A DNA stretch of 64,000 bases from assembly GCA_021774795.1 (NCBI GenBank), contig JAJFIR010000053.1, positions 372,001 through 436,000 on the forward strand, written 5' to 3'. This document shows positions 1-8,551 of this stretch, piece by piece. Below the pieces are notes generated by a model, which was given only the letters and a program-made list of their open reading frames with translations, was not told where the DNA came from and did not search any database. The DNA comes from Emcibacteraceae bacterium. Its GTDB lineage: Bacteria; Pseudomonadota; Alphaproteobacteria; Sphingomonadales; Emcibacteraceae. A program made the position numbers and the translations under genes. The first letter of the stretch is position 1. Each line of letters opens with the position of its first letter.

Positions 1-286
1 TAAGCATCCAGACGGGGCTGTGTCCACCTTGTTTTATAATTTTTCGCATTGTGCCTACGGCACTTAATTTGCCGATACGACCTACCGCAAGTTCAGACAT
101 GATGAGCGGTACACCAAGTATTACAACAAATGCAATATAAACCAGCACAAATGCACCACCACCGTTTTCACCAGCTATATAAGGAAACCGCCAAAGGTTT
201 CCGAGGCCAACCGCGCACCCTACCGATGCCAGTAAGAAAGCAGAACGTGATGTCCAGGTCACTTTTTGTATTTGTGTGTCACTCAT
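1..286 (-). CDS. Sodium:neurotransmitter symporter (NSS/LeuT family), N-terminal part
   Basis: The first 95 residues of a Na+-coupled symporter are visible; the gene runs off the left edge of the window. The reading frame begins MSDTQIQKVTWTSR and continues into the family's TM1 signature (GLGNLWRFPYIAGENGGGAF), which in LeuT-type proteins carries the unwound segment that binds Na+ and substrate. A second hydrophobic segment and the conserved PLIMSELAVGR stretch follow. Family members import amino acids or related small amines across the inner membrane; the substrate cannot be told from this fragment. It is divergent from the sulfatase gene at 432, with a 145-base gap between them. Confidence 0.9.
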   Translation of the reverse strand, partial: MSDTQIQKVTWTSRSAFLLASVGCAVGLGNLWRFPYIAGENGGGAFVLVYIAFVVILGVPLIMSELAVGRIGKLSAVGTMRKIIKQGGHSPVWML

Positions 287-431
287 CGAAAACTACCCTA
301 TTTTACGCATTTTTGTTTTGTTATTATTAGAATGAAGCCTAGCGAGAATTTGGCCATAATTCAATGGTTCATTGCAATTTTGAGAAAAACGCATAATAAT
401 AAAAGAGGGGTGAAATACTAAAGGGTGCTTA

Positions 432-2114
432 ATGAATAAAATATTGGGATTTATAATAATCGTGTTTTTCGTAGTTGGATGCGGCGCAGATAACAGTACT
501 CAAACTGCTGCAAATGACAACGAAGACAATCCAACGGGAGCTGGTGATAACAGACCGAATATAATCCTTATTCTTGCAGATGATTTGGGTTATTCCGATG
601 TGGGCTCTTTCGGTAGTGAAATATCAACACCGAACCTTGATCAATTGGCGATGTCCGGTGTGCGAATGAGTAATTTATATGCCGCGGTCGCGTGTTCGCC
701 GACACGTACAATGTTGCTAGGCGGTGCCGACAGTCACCGTGCAGGAATGGGAACAATGTTTGGAGATCAGGCACCCAATCAGCAGGGACAACCGGGCTAC
801 GAAGGCTACATGAATTATGATGTGGTTTCCATAGCGTCCCTTTTGAAAGATGCAGATTACCATACTTATATGACTGGAAAATGGCATTTAGGTAACACTG
901 AAGAGTTATCCCCCAAAGCAAGGGGTTTTGAACAATCTTTTGCGCTGCTTCAGGGAGGAGCGGGTCATTTCGATGATACCACCATGATGATCGCATTTGA
1001 AAAAGCATGGTTTAGAGAAAATGGCAAACGTGCGGCACTTCCGGATAATTTTTTCTCCAGCGAATTTTATACAGACAAGATGATTGAATATATAAAATCA
1101 AACGTAGAAGATGAAAAACCATTCTTTGGTTATTTGGCGTACACGGCACCACATTGGCCGCTTCAAGCACCGGAAGAATATATCGATAAATATGCTGGCA
1201 AGTATGATGCAGGATATGAAGTGTTAAAGGAAAACCGTTTGAAGGCGATGGAAGATCTAGGTATCGTTATGCCGGGCGTTCAAATAACGCCGCCGACTTA
1301 CCCCGCTGAAGATAATTGGGACAATCTTAGCGGTGAGCAAAAAAGGATAAAAAACCGTGAAATGGAAATCTACGCCGCTATGGTGGACAATATGGATTTT
1401 CATATTGGCAGGCTTCTGGAATATTTGGAAAGTTCCGGACAAAAAGATAACACCATAATAATCTTTATGTCAGATAATGGTGCATCAGGGGCTCATCCCG
1501 GAAATGCTAGCGCCTTTCCACAAGAATGGATTAATGCAAATTTCGATAATTCATATGAAAATATGGGGAAAATAGGATCATATGTTCATTACGGTCCACA
1601 TTGGGCGGAAGCCAGCACCGCGCCATCTCGTCTTTATAAAGGTTTCCCCACCGAAGGCGGTATCAAAGTACCGGGTATTATTAATTTTGGTGACAAGCTG
1701 GATAATCTGAAAGGGCAATTTAGTGACCAATTCATGACTGTACTTGATTTCGCACCGACTTTTCTTGATCTCGCGGAAACGAAGCATCCGGGGCCTTCCT
1801 ATAAAGGACGCAATGTTTATCCCTATATTGGTACATCAATTATGCCTTATTTAACCGGAGAGAAACCATCCGTCCACAATGAAAATGATACGATGACATG
1901 GGAGCTTCATAACAGGATGGCCGTTCGAAAAGGAGCCTGGAAGCTGGTAAAAATTCCTGCCCCACGCGGAACAGGAGATTGGGAGTTGTTTAATTTAATT
2001 GATGACCCGGGCGAGACCAATGATTTAAGAAATCAAAACCCGGACAAACTGGTCGAAATGATCGCCGTCTGGCAGCAATATGTTGAAGACAACGGCGTTA
2101 TTATGCCGGAATGA
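432..2114 (+). CDS. Lipoprotein sulfatase (arylsulfatase family)
   Basis: A type I sulfatase of 560 residues that would hydrolyse a sulfate ester outside the cytoplasm. The N-terminus has a lipoprotein signal with lipobox VVGC (Cys17), so it is probably anchored in a membrane facing the periplasm. The metal-site aspartates are in ILADDLGYSD (residues 47-56). The core C-x-P-x-R motif CSPTR has Cys88, the residue that is converted to formylglycine in active sulfatases. GKWHLG and a C-terminal RKGAWKL segment are also typical. No maturase gene (FGE or anSME) is visible here. A close paralogue lies at 51333. The gene overlaps nothing and is convergent with xylA. An AAGGG sits just before the ATG. 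The sulfated substrate is unknown. Confidence 0.93.
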   Translation: MNKILGFIIIVFFVVGCGADNSTQTAANDNEDNPTGAGDNRPNIILILADDLGYSDVGSFGSEISTPNLDQLAMSGVRMSNLYAAVACSPTRTMLLGGADSHRAGMGTMFGDQAPNQQGQPGYEGYMNYDVVSIASLLKDADYHTYMTGKWHLGNTEELSPKARGFEQSFALLQGGAGHFDDTTMMIAFEKAWFRENGKRAALPDNFFSSEFYTDKMIEYIKSNVEDEKPFFGYLAYTAPHWPLQAPEEYIDKYAGKYDAGYEVLKENRLKAMEDLGIVMPGVQITPPTYPAEDNWDNLSGEQKRIKNREMEIYAAMVDNMDFHIGRLLEYLESSGQKDNTIIIFMSDNGASGAHPGNASAFPQEWINANFDNSYENMGKIGSYVHYGPHWAEASTAPSRLYKGFPTEGGIKVPGIINFGDKLDNLKGQFSDQFMTVLDFAPTFLDLAETKHPGPSYKGRNVYPYIGTSIMPYLTGEKPSVHNENDTMTWELHNRMAVRKGAWKLVKIPAPRGTGDWELFNLIDDPGETNDLRNQNPDKLVEMIAVWQQYVEDNGVIMPE

Positions 2115-2134
2115 CCAATTTGAAGATCAGTTAT

Positions 2135-3478
2135 CTATTTTGTGTTTAGCATATATTGATTGACCAGGTTTTCGTACCATTCCTGTTTGCCACTTGTACG
2201 GGTCGGTTCATCATATTCCACAGCCAAATCTCTTAAGTCCGTTAAATCTAACTTTCCAGTTTCAAAATCCGCGCCTTTGCCGCTATCAAAACTGCTGTAA
2301 CGGTTTGACTTATGGCCGGGTAGGCTGCTTTCATTTAAGATTCTATACGCGATTTCAAGGCCGCGAGCGAAGCTATCCATGCCGCCAATATGACCAATGA
2401 AAATATCTTCCATATCAACGGATTCTCTTCGCGTTTTTGCGTCAAAGTTAAGTCCGCCCGATGTAAAGCCGCCATCGGCGAGTACGACCATCATCGCTTG
2501 GACCGTATCATACATATCGGTTGGAAATTGATCCGTATCCCATCCATTTTGCGGATCACCGCGGTTAGCATCTATGCTCCCCAGTAGTCCGGCATCTGCA
2601 CCCATTTGCAAGTCGTGCGCGAAACTATGGCCCGCTAAAGTGGCATGATTGGCTTCGATATTAAGTTTAAAATCTTTATCCAGACCGTTATGTCGTAAAA
2701 ATCCGATAACGGTCTGGGCGTCAAAATCATATTGATGTTTTGTTGGCTCCATTGGTTTAGGCTCAATCAGAAAAGTACCTTTAAACCCGTTCGCGCGGCC
2801 ATAATCCCTCGCAGCACTTAAAAATTTTGCCATATGGTCGAGTTCTCTTTTGGTATCAGTATTGAGCAAACTCACATAACCTTCACGACCGCCCCAAAAT
2901 ACGTAATTTTCACCGCCCAGCTCAATTGTAGCGTCAATAGCCGATTTTACTTGTGCTGCGGCATGCGTTAACACTTTAAAATCGGGGTTTGTTGACGCAC
3001 CGTTCATATAGCGTGGATTGCTGAATACATTGGCCGTGCCCCAGAGCAGTTTCATTCCGGTGGTTTGCTGTCGTTCTTTGGCAAGCGTTACCATGGAGCC
3101 AAGAAACGCTTCACGTTCAAGTAGGTTATTTCCCTCAGGTGACATGTCTAGATCGTGGAAACAATAATAAGGAACGCCAACCTTAGTGAAAAATTCGAAC
3201 GCGGCATCCATACGTTGTCGCGCCCGGGTGAGCGGGTCGCCGGCGTTGTCCCATTCAAAGACTTGTGTTCCCGGACCGAAAGGATCACCACCTGTTCCGC
3301 AGAAAGTATGCCAATAGCATGCGGCAAATCTAAGATGATCTTTCATAGTTTTGTCGCCGATCATTTTATTTTCATCATAAAATTTGAAGGCGAGCGGGTT
3401 ATCTGACTGTGGTCCTTCATATTCTATTCTTGATACACTGCTAAAATATTCAGTTTCGCCGACGAAAATATTTGTCAT
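2135..3478 (-). CDS. xylA: Xylose isomerase
   Basis: Converts D-xylose to D-xylulose in the cytoplasm. The 447-residue length fits the longer class II xylose isomerases. Visible motifs are [11 protein letters not shown] with the catalytic His (about residue 108), the metal-ligand Glu in [14 protein letters not shown], the [17 protein letters not shown] segment, and [13 protein letters not shown] near the C-terminus. It lies 23 bases downstream of xylB on the same strand, so the two are probably one operon; together they feed xylose into the pentose phosphate pathway. No xylose transporter or XylR is present in the window. Confidence 0.97.
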   Translation of the reverse strand: MTNIFVGETEYFSSVSRIEYEGPQSDNPLAFKFYDENKMIGDKTMKDHLRFAACYWHTFCGTGGDPFGPGTQVFEWDNAGDPLTRARQRMDAAFEFFTKVGVPYYCFHDLDMSPEGNNLLEREAFLGSMVTLAKERQQTTGMKLLWGTANVFSNPRYMNGASTNPDFKVLTHAAAQVKSAIDATIELGGENYVFWGGREGYVSLLNTDTKRELDHMAKFLSAARDYGRANGFKGTFLIEPKPMEPTKHQYDFDAQTVIGFLRHNGLDKDFKLNIEANHATLAGHSFAHDLQMGADAGLLGSIDANRGDPQNGWDTDQFPTDMYDTVQAMMVVLADGGFTSGGLNFDAKTRRESVDMEDIFIGHIGGMDSFARGLEIAYRILNESSLPGHKSNRYSSFDSGKGADFETGKLDLTDLRDLAVEYDEPTRTSGKQEWYENLVNQYMLNTK

Positions 3479-3501
3479 TGTTTTATCCCGTTATTAATTG
3501 G

Positions 3502-5007
3502 CTATTTATATTGTGTTGCAATCAGTTTAATTAAAGACTGATATTGTTTATATATATTCTCATATTGTTTAACTGATACAGGATCAGGGGTATGTTGTTT
3601 TTCAAAATCCAGATCAAGATGTTCTTTAGTAATATTAATAATAGGTTCCGCTTTGCCAATATGTTTCTTATGTGCCCAAATTGCTTGAAGTGCTGCTCCG
3701 AAAGCGGCATTTTCTTCTTGCTTAATAATCCGAACAGGTAAATTTAAAATATCCGCACAAATTTGCCGCCATAAAGCACTTTTGCTTCCTCCGCCGGTCA
3801 GGGTGACCTCTGTGAAGGTCATGCCGCTACGTTTAAAAGCGTCAATTCCCGCTTTTAAATTAAAAATACCGGCCTCCATTGCGGACCTTAGCAAATGAGC
3901 TTTTGTGGTGTTTTGAGTGTCTAATCCAAAAATTGATCCTTTTGCATCGGGTAACGCAGGTGTTCGTTCGCCGTTATAAAAAGGTATGGTAATAACACCT
4001 TCCGAACCGGGTGGGATTTCCGACGCTAACTCTTCCATGCTGGTTAGATTAATATCCAGAAGATCACGCATTTGTTCCGTGGCCACCGTGCAGTTCATCG
4101 TACATAGAAGCGGCAGCCATCCACCCGTCGATGAACAAAATGCGGCAAGTTCACCATTTGGGTCTATCGCCGGTTCGTCGTGATAGGCAAATAAAGTGCC
4201 GGATGTTCCAAGGCTAGCCGTCAGCATTCCTTTTTCGACGTTACCGGTTCCAATCGCGGCCATCATATTATCGCCGCCACCGGAAGAGATAATTACCCCA
4301 ACATTTAACCCTAATTCCTTTGCGCGTGATTCATTTATTGTGCCTGCGATATCATCTGCGTTGATTAAGTTTGGAAGGCAGGGTGTCAGATCGCGGTCGT
4401 TATCCAAAGCGGATATCAGTTCTTTGCTCCAACATTTGTTTCTTACGTCCAAAAGCCCCGTTCCGGAAGCATCACCATATTCCATTGTTTTGTGGCCGGT
4501 TAAATAGAAATTCATATAATCATGAGGCAGTAAGATGGTGTGCATCTTCGCATATGCAACTGGATTATTTTTTTTTAGCCATCGAATTTTTGATGCGGTG
4601 TAACCGACCGCGATCGGGTTTCCGGCGGCGACTATACATTCTTCTGCGCCACTGACCGCGTTCATAATTTCATTGCACTCACGTCCGGTTGCTGTATCGC
4701 ACCATAATTTTACAGGTGCGAGTACATTTCCCTTTTTGTCGATTGGAACGAAGCCGTGTTGTTGCCCCGACACCCCAATGGCAATGACTGATTTCTTTAA
4801 ATCCGGATCGATGCGATTTAAACAACTATTGAAGCCGTCAATCCACCAGTCAGCATGTTGTTCGCGCGTTCCATCGTTTTTTGATGTTAGCTCGAACGGG
4901 TGAGATGTGGTGGAAACTATTTTGCGATTAACTGGATTATAAATGATAACTTTTATGCTTTGGGTGCCAAGATCAATTCCCATTACTGTGTCAGAAGAAA
5001 CGGTCAA
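3502..5007 (-). CDS. xylB: Xylulokinase (FGGY family)
   Basis: Phosphorylates D-xylulose with ATP to xylulose 5-phosphate. It has the FGGY-kinase phosphate-1 motif GIDLGTQSIKVI near the N-terminus, the substrate-region GQQHG and the C-terminal TGGGSKSALWRQI and AFGAALQA segments. At 501 residues it is the normal length. The longest frame begins at a TTG at 5007; an in-frame ATG lies at 4983 immediately before the first conserved motif, so the exact start is uncertain. It precedes xylA in the same direction and is 82 bases downstream of the UPF0178 gene. Confidence 0.95.
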   Translation of the reverse strand: MTVSSDTVMGIDLGTQSIKVIIYNPVNRKIVSTTSHPFELTSKNDGTREQHADWWIDGFNSCLNRIDPDLKKSVIAIGVSGQQHGFVPIDKKGNVLAPVKLWCDTATGRECNEIMNAVSGAEECIVAAGNPIAVGYTASKIRWLKKNNPVAYAKMHTILLPHDYMNFYLTGHKTMEYGDASGTGLLDVRNKCWSKELISALDNDRDLTPCLPNLINADDIAGTINESRAKELGLNVGVIISSGGGDNMMAAIGTGNVEKGMLTASLGTSGTLFAYHDEPAIDPNGELAAFCSSTGGWLPLLCTMNCTVATEQMRDLLDINLTSMEELASEIPPGSEGVITIPFYNGERTPALPDAKGSIFGLDTQNTTKAHLLRSAMEAGIFNLKAGIDAFKRSGMTFTEVTLTGGGSKSALWRQICADILNLPVRIIKQEENAAFGAALQAIWAHKKHIGKAEPIINITKEHLDLDFEKQHTPDPVSVKQYENIYKQYQSLIKLIATQYK

Positions 5008-5089
5008 TATACTGCCTAAATTATATGTTTTTATCGCTTTATAGCAACACTAGCATAGGGGTATTTCACTCTCAAGAAATGTTTCGGTT

Positions 5090-5551
5090 TTACCTTTTTA
5101 ATGTTGTTACAGCACTTTCTAATGATTGCAAAAAACGTGATCTATCAGCTTTGGTGAAACTAGGGTTATATCCTTTACTTTCACCCGTCTCTCTAAGATG
5201 TGCCTTTAATTCCCGCATGGCCAACGCATTGCCGATATTATCCGTGGAAAATGATTTTCCGGTAGGTCCAATTGCCGCGCCGCCCGCTTCAAGGCATCTT
5301 TTAGCAAGCGGTATATCTGCTGTGATTGCGATACCTTTTTTGCCTATATTCTCTGCAATCCAGTTATCTGCTTCATCAGCACCGGCTGAAACAACAATTT
5401 TTTTAACCAGCGGTCCTACTTCCATTCTCATCCATTGATTGCTAACAAGATAAACAGCAATGTTATGACGGTATGCTACTTTGAGCACTTCGTCTTTGAC
5501 CGGACAGGCATCGGCGTCCACGTAGATTGCTATATTTTCTTCTTCGTTCAT
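5090..5551 (-). CDS. UPF0178 / DUF188 family protein (YaiI/YqxD)
   Basis: A 153-residue cytoplasmic protein of the YaiI/YqxD family. The family hallmark is IYVDADACPVKDEV at the N-terminus, followed by VSAGADEADNWI and TADIPLAKRCLEAGG. The acidic clusters resemble PIN/NYN nuclease-like folds, and an RNase function has been suggested for the family, but no activity is established to my knowledge. It is upstream of xylB on the same strand; linkage to xylose metabolism is probably incidental. Recognition of the family is secure, function is not. Confidence 0.9.
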   Translation of the reverse strand: MNEEENIAIYVDADACPVKDEVLKVAYRHNIAVYLVSNQWMRMEVGPLVKKIVVSAGADEADNWIAENIGKKGIAITADIPLAKRCLEAGGAAIGPTGKSFSTDNIGNALAMRELKAHLRETGESKGYNPSFTKADRSRFLQSLESAVTTLKR

Positions 5552-5654
5552 TTATTTCTCACATTATCCAGCAATTTAGCTATTGAAGGTTATAACCGAT
5601 CAGCTTAAATTTTTAAATAAGCTTGAAATTAGATAAAAGATAAAATATATTATT

Positions 5655-5668
5655 GTTATTATAATAGC
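5655..5668. promoter_or_regulatory. Candidate MarR operator, site 1
   Basis: GTTATTATAATAGC, one base away from the perfect palindrome GTTATTATAATAAC seen at transcription starts throughout 5.6-33.8 kb. It ends 32 bases before the start of the MarR gene at 5701, which suggests autoregulation. Direct evidence is only the repeated sequence; the binding protein is inferred. Confidence 0.6.
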
Positions 5669-5700
5669 ATCATTTTTAAGTTTTGGATGGAAGTTATAAG

Positions 5701-6147
5701 ATGGCAGGTAATAAAGGCGTGGATAAAGGTGAGGAACAATCTGGTTTAGAGAACCAGGTTGGTCATTTGTTAAGAAGGGTATTTCATAACGCCCGAAATA
5801 GAATGCAAAAGAAAATATCTGATACTGGCCTCAGCCCCATGCAAACATCAGCATTAACTTCTCTTCGGAAAAAAGGGCCTACATCGCAAAATAAACTTGG
5901 TCGGCGAATAGGAATGGAACCTGGAAACGTGCATGGGCTTGTTGATAGGTTGCTAAAAAAAGGAATGATTACTTCCAAACATGTTGATGACGGTCCTGGT
6001 CTTCATATTTTAGACTTAACAGATGAAGGGTGTGCGGTTGTTGACAAGGTTATTCCCCTCGGCATTGAAGCGAACAAGGAAACCCTTGCCCCGCTTTCGC
6101 CAAAAGAACAAGAAAAATTCATCGAATATTTAAGGCGTCTTCTGTGA
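5701..6147 (+). CDS. MarR-family transcriptional regulator 1
   Basis: A 148-residue winged-helix regulator of the MarR type, expected to be a dimer released from DNA by an aromatic ligand. The helix-turn-helix and wing region runs from MQTSALTSLRKKGPTSQNKL through IGMEPGNVHGLVDRLLKKG to the wing around residues 90-105. An upstream in-frame ATG (5683) exists, but the ATG at 5701 has GGAAG seven bases upstream and is preferred. The recognition region is nearly identical to that of the regulator at 12189, so both probably read the same operator. It is followed by the LigB-type dioxygenase after a 73-base gap that holds another operator copy. The wing of this copy (HVDDGPGLH) differs from the usual DxRDxR pattern, which may weaken or alter DNA contact. 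Confidence 0.9.
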   Translation: MAGNKGVDKGEEQSGLENQVGHLLRRVFHNARNRMQKKISDTGLSPMQTSALTSLRKKGPTSQNKLGRRIGMEPGNVHGLVDRLLKKGMITSKHVDDGPGLHILDLTDEGCAVVDKVIPLGIEANKETLAPLSPKEQEKFIEYLRRLL

Positions 6148-6178
6148 TTTAATCCATATTGACTCTTATAACTCATCT

Positions 6179-6192
6179 GTTATGATAATAAC
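6179..6192. promoter_or_regulatory. Candidate MarR operator, site 2
   Basis: GTTATGATAATAAC, one mismatch to the palindromic consensus, 28 bases before the ATG of the LigB-type dioxygenase at 6221. It implies that the dioxygenase-aldolase-reductase unit has its own controlled promoter besides read-through from the MarR gene. Confidence 0.6.
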
Positions 6193-6220
6193 ATCATAAA
6201 CACTTCTAGGAAATTATGAA

Positions 6221-7234
6221 ATGGCAGAAATAGTTCTTGGTATGTGGACGTCTCACGGTCCTACATTGTCAACTACACCGGAACAATGGTTGATGCGGGT
6301 TAAGGCGGATAAGAATCGTCCTTTTCACCCATTTAGACTTAGGAATTATTCGTTTGAACAACTGAAAGAGTTGCGGCGGTCAGAAGACTTGGGCGCGCAA
6401 GCTTCATTGGAGGAACGTACAGCCCGCCATGCACGTTGTCAGAACGCAATAACGAAAATGGCTGATTTATGGGACGAAGTTAAACCGGATGTCGCTGTGA
6501 TAATGGGAAATGACCAGAAAGAAATTTTTAACGAAGATGTTATTCCGGCTTTTACTGTTTTTGCGGGTGAAACGCTGCACAATGAGCCAGCTAGTGCCGA
6601 ACAGATTCCCTTGATGGCACCGGGAATTCATGAAGCTGAAGACGGCCACAATCCCCCTCAATATACTGAATATCCCGGCCAACCGGAATTAGGCAAGCTT
6701 ATCATTGAAACCGCTACACGAGAATGTTTTGACGTCACACAAATGATGAAATTACCCAAGCACGAGAAACACTGGTCATCCGGTGTTGGGCATGCTTTTG
6801 GTTATATCTACCGGCAGGTTATGCGCGACAATGTAGTCCCAAATGTTCCGATAATCTCCAATACTTTTTTCCCGCCAAATCAGCCTACTGCGAAAAGATG
6901 CTTTGAATTTGGCCAGATGGTAGGGCGAGCCATTAAATCATGGGACAGTGATTTAAAGGTCGCGGTTTTTGGCTCCGGCGGTATGAGTCATTTTGTTATT
7001 GACGAAGACTTAGATCAACTTTTTATGAAAGCTCTTGCCAATAGAGATGCTAAAACTTTAACCAGTCTTGACGACGGGTATTTTCAAACTGGAACGTCTG
7101 AACTTAAAAACTGGATTGCAGCCGCGGGAATTTTGTTTGATACGGTGCTGGACGGTGGCGTGATCGATTATGTGCCTTGCTACCGCTCGGAAGCGGGAAC
7201 CGGGACTGCGAACGGGTTTGTGAGTTGGCAATAA
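6221..7234 (+). CDS. LigB-type extradiol ring-cleavage dioxygenase, copy 1
   Basis: A non-haem Fe(II) dioxygenase of the class III extradiol (LigB) family, 337 residues, expected to open a catecholic ring between a hydroxylated and an adjacent carbon. The first iron ligand matches LigB numbering (His12 in MWTSHGP), and the conserved GNDQKE, FFPPNQPTA and GSGGMSHFVIDE segments are present. No LigA (alpha-subunit) domain is attached or encoded nearby. It begins a unit with two RraA aldolases and a flavin reductase, and the hydratase LigJ is at 18994, so a gallate or protocatechuate 4,5-cleavage-like route is likely. A paralogue lies at 31779; both end in the same CYRSEAGTG-type tail. The exact substrate is unknown. 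Confidence 0.88.
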   Translation: MAEIVLGMWTSHGPTLSTTPEQWLMRVKADKNRPFHPFRLRNYSFEQLKELRRSEDLGAQASLEERTARHARCQNAITKMADLWDEVKPDVAVIMGNDQKEIFNEDVIPAFTVFAGETLHNEPASAEQIPLMAPGIHEAEDGHNPPQYTEYPGQPELGKLIIETATRECFDVTQMMKLPKHEKHWSSGVGHAFGYIYRQVMRDNVVPNVPIISNTFFPPNQPTAKRCFEFGQMVGRAIKSWDSDLKVAVFGSGGMSHFVIDEDLDQLFMKALANRDAKTLTSLDDGYFQTGTSELKNWIAAAGILFDTVLDGGVIDYVPCYRSEAGTGTANGFVSWQ

Positions 7235-7256
7235 ATAAATATAAGAGGAATAAAAT

Positions 7257-7907
7257 ATGGATCAAGCCGTAGAACGTGCATCCAGATTAGATACAGCAAC
7301 CATTAGTGACGCGCTGGATAAACTAGGTATTGAAGGGCAATGTCTAGGCATTAAGCCACGCGATCACGATTTTAGAATGGCGGGACGTGCCTATACCATA
7401 TTATATGGTCCGGCAGACGTTGTGCCGGGAACTGTTGGCGATTATATTGATGATCTTGAGCCCGGAGTAGTGGTTGTTCTTGATAATGGAGGAAGAGAGG
7501 ACGCAACAGTATGGGGCGATATATTAACCTATCTCGCGCATAAAAAAGGTGTCGCCGGAACAGTGATTGATGGTGCGTGCCGCGATGTTCACATGTGTCT
7601 AAAGCTTGGATATCCGATTTATAGCCGTAGTTATTCAATGCGTACTGGAAAAGATAGGGTTCAGGTGGATGCTACAAATGTTCCGGTGAATATCGGGAAT
7701 GCAAAAATACATCCCGGTGATATCCTGCGCGGCGATAGTGATGGTGTGATTGTTATTCCAAAAGAATATGAGGAAAAAGTGCTTGAAGCGGCGGAAGCCA
7801 TTGAAGCAGCCGAAGAAAAAATCAGGGCAGCACTGGAATCAGGAATGCGTCTTGATGAAGCACGCGTTGCAAATAAATATCATAGTTTGCAAACGCGGGA
7901 GGAATAG
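7257..7907 (+). CDS. RraA-family aldolase-like protein 1
   Basis: A 216-residue RraA-fold protein. Catabolic members (LigK/ProA type) are divalent-metal pyruvate aldolases that split 4-carboxy-4-hydroxy-2-oxoadipate or 4-hydroxy-4-methyl-2-oxoglutarate. Visible family features are TISDALDKLG at the N-terminus, VWGDILTYLAHKKGVAG, the substrate/metal motif VIDGACRDV, and the PGDILRGDSDGVIVIP segment. A good AGAGGAA precedes the ATG. It sits 22 bases after the dioxygenase and is followed at once by a second RraA gene. It is less like LigK in its C-terminus than its neighbour, so it may act on a different oxo-acid or have lost aldolase activity. Confidence 0.85.
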   Translation: MDQAVERASRLDTATISDALDKLGIEGQCLGIKPRDHDFRMAGRAYTILYGPADVVPGTVGDYIDDLEPGVVVVLDNGGREDATVWGDILTYLAHKKGVAGTVIDGACRDVHMCLKLGYPIYSRSYSMRTGKDRVQVDATNVPVNIGNAKIHPGDILRGDSDGVIVIPKEYEEKVLEAAEAIEAAEEKIRAALESGMRLDEARVANKYHSLQTREE

Positions 7908-7912
7908 TGCCA

Positions 7913-8527
7913 ATGAGACCTGATCCGAAACTAGTTGCGAAACTGGGCGAGTATGGAACGGCTACTATTCATGAAGCTGCCGGTCAAATCGGCGCGTTAC
8001 CCGGTAATATAAAACCGGTATCTTCCAATATGAAATTATGTGGTGTTGTTTACCCGCTGCATTGTCTGTCCAGAAGCAATATAAATCTGCACGAGGCAAT
8101 TTACAAAGCTGAAACAAGTGACGTGTTGGTTGCGAGTGTGGATAATTATGCACAAGCAGGATATTGGGGCGATATCCTGACGTGTGCCGCACAAGAAAGG
8201 GATCTTTCAGGTTTGGTAATTGATGCCTGTGTCCGTGATGCCGATGACATTGATGCGCTTGGATTTCCGGTTTTTGCCCGTGGGTTGAATATAACGGGGA
8301 CTGGAAAGGCACGGGGAGGTAGTATTGGAGAACCAATTATTATCGGTGATGTTGTCATAAATGCTGGTGATGTTATTGTAGGCGACCGGGACGGTGTAGT
8401 GGTAATTCCGGGAAATCGCGTTATCGACGTCATTGACGCTTCGCAAGAGCGTGAAGACAAAGAACAAGACGTTAGAAATCGCTTGAAACGCGGCGAAACA
8501 AGTATAAATATATATAAATTCCCATAA
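7913..8527 (+). CDS. RraA-family aldolase, LigK/HMG-CHA aldolase-like
   Basis: A 204-residue RraA-fold protein that resembles 4-carboxy-4-hydroxy-2-oxoadipate aldolase more than its two paralogues do: ATIHEAAGQIG at the N-terminus, GYWGDILTCAAQ, VIDACVRDADD with the conserved Arg-Asp pair, and a charged C-terminal helix ending in an INIYKFP-type tail. Such enzymes release pyruvate plus oxaloacetate (or a second pyruvate). The ATG at 7913 has GGGAGG at a good distance; an in-frame GTG at 7907 that overlaps the preceding stop is the alternative. The gene is presumably translated together with the RraA gene before it. Confidence 0.87.
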   Translation: MRPDPKLVAKLGEYGTATIHEAAGQIGALPGNIKPVSSNMKLCGVVYPLHCLSRSNINLHEAIYKAETSDVLVASVDNYAQAGYWGDILTCAAQERDLSGLVIDACVRDADDIDALGFPVFARGLNITGTGKARGGSIGEPIIIGDVVINAGDVIVGDRDGVVVIPGNRVIDVIDASQEREDKEQDVRNRLKRGETSINIYKFP

Positions 8528-8551
8528 AATTCGAATTTAGCAGGATAAAAA

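Noticed and set aside
320-333. GTTATTATTAGAAT, similar to the MarR operator
   Set aside because: Three mismatches including the centre, not palindromic, and outside the aromatic region; likely chance in AT-rich DNA.
5025-5438. 137-codon frame on the plus strand
   Set aside because: Mostly antisense to the UPF0178 gene, with no ribosome site and no motif.
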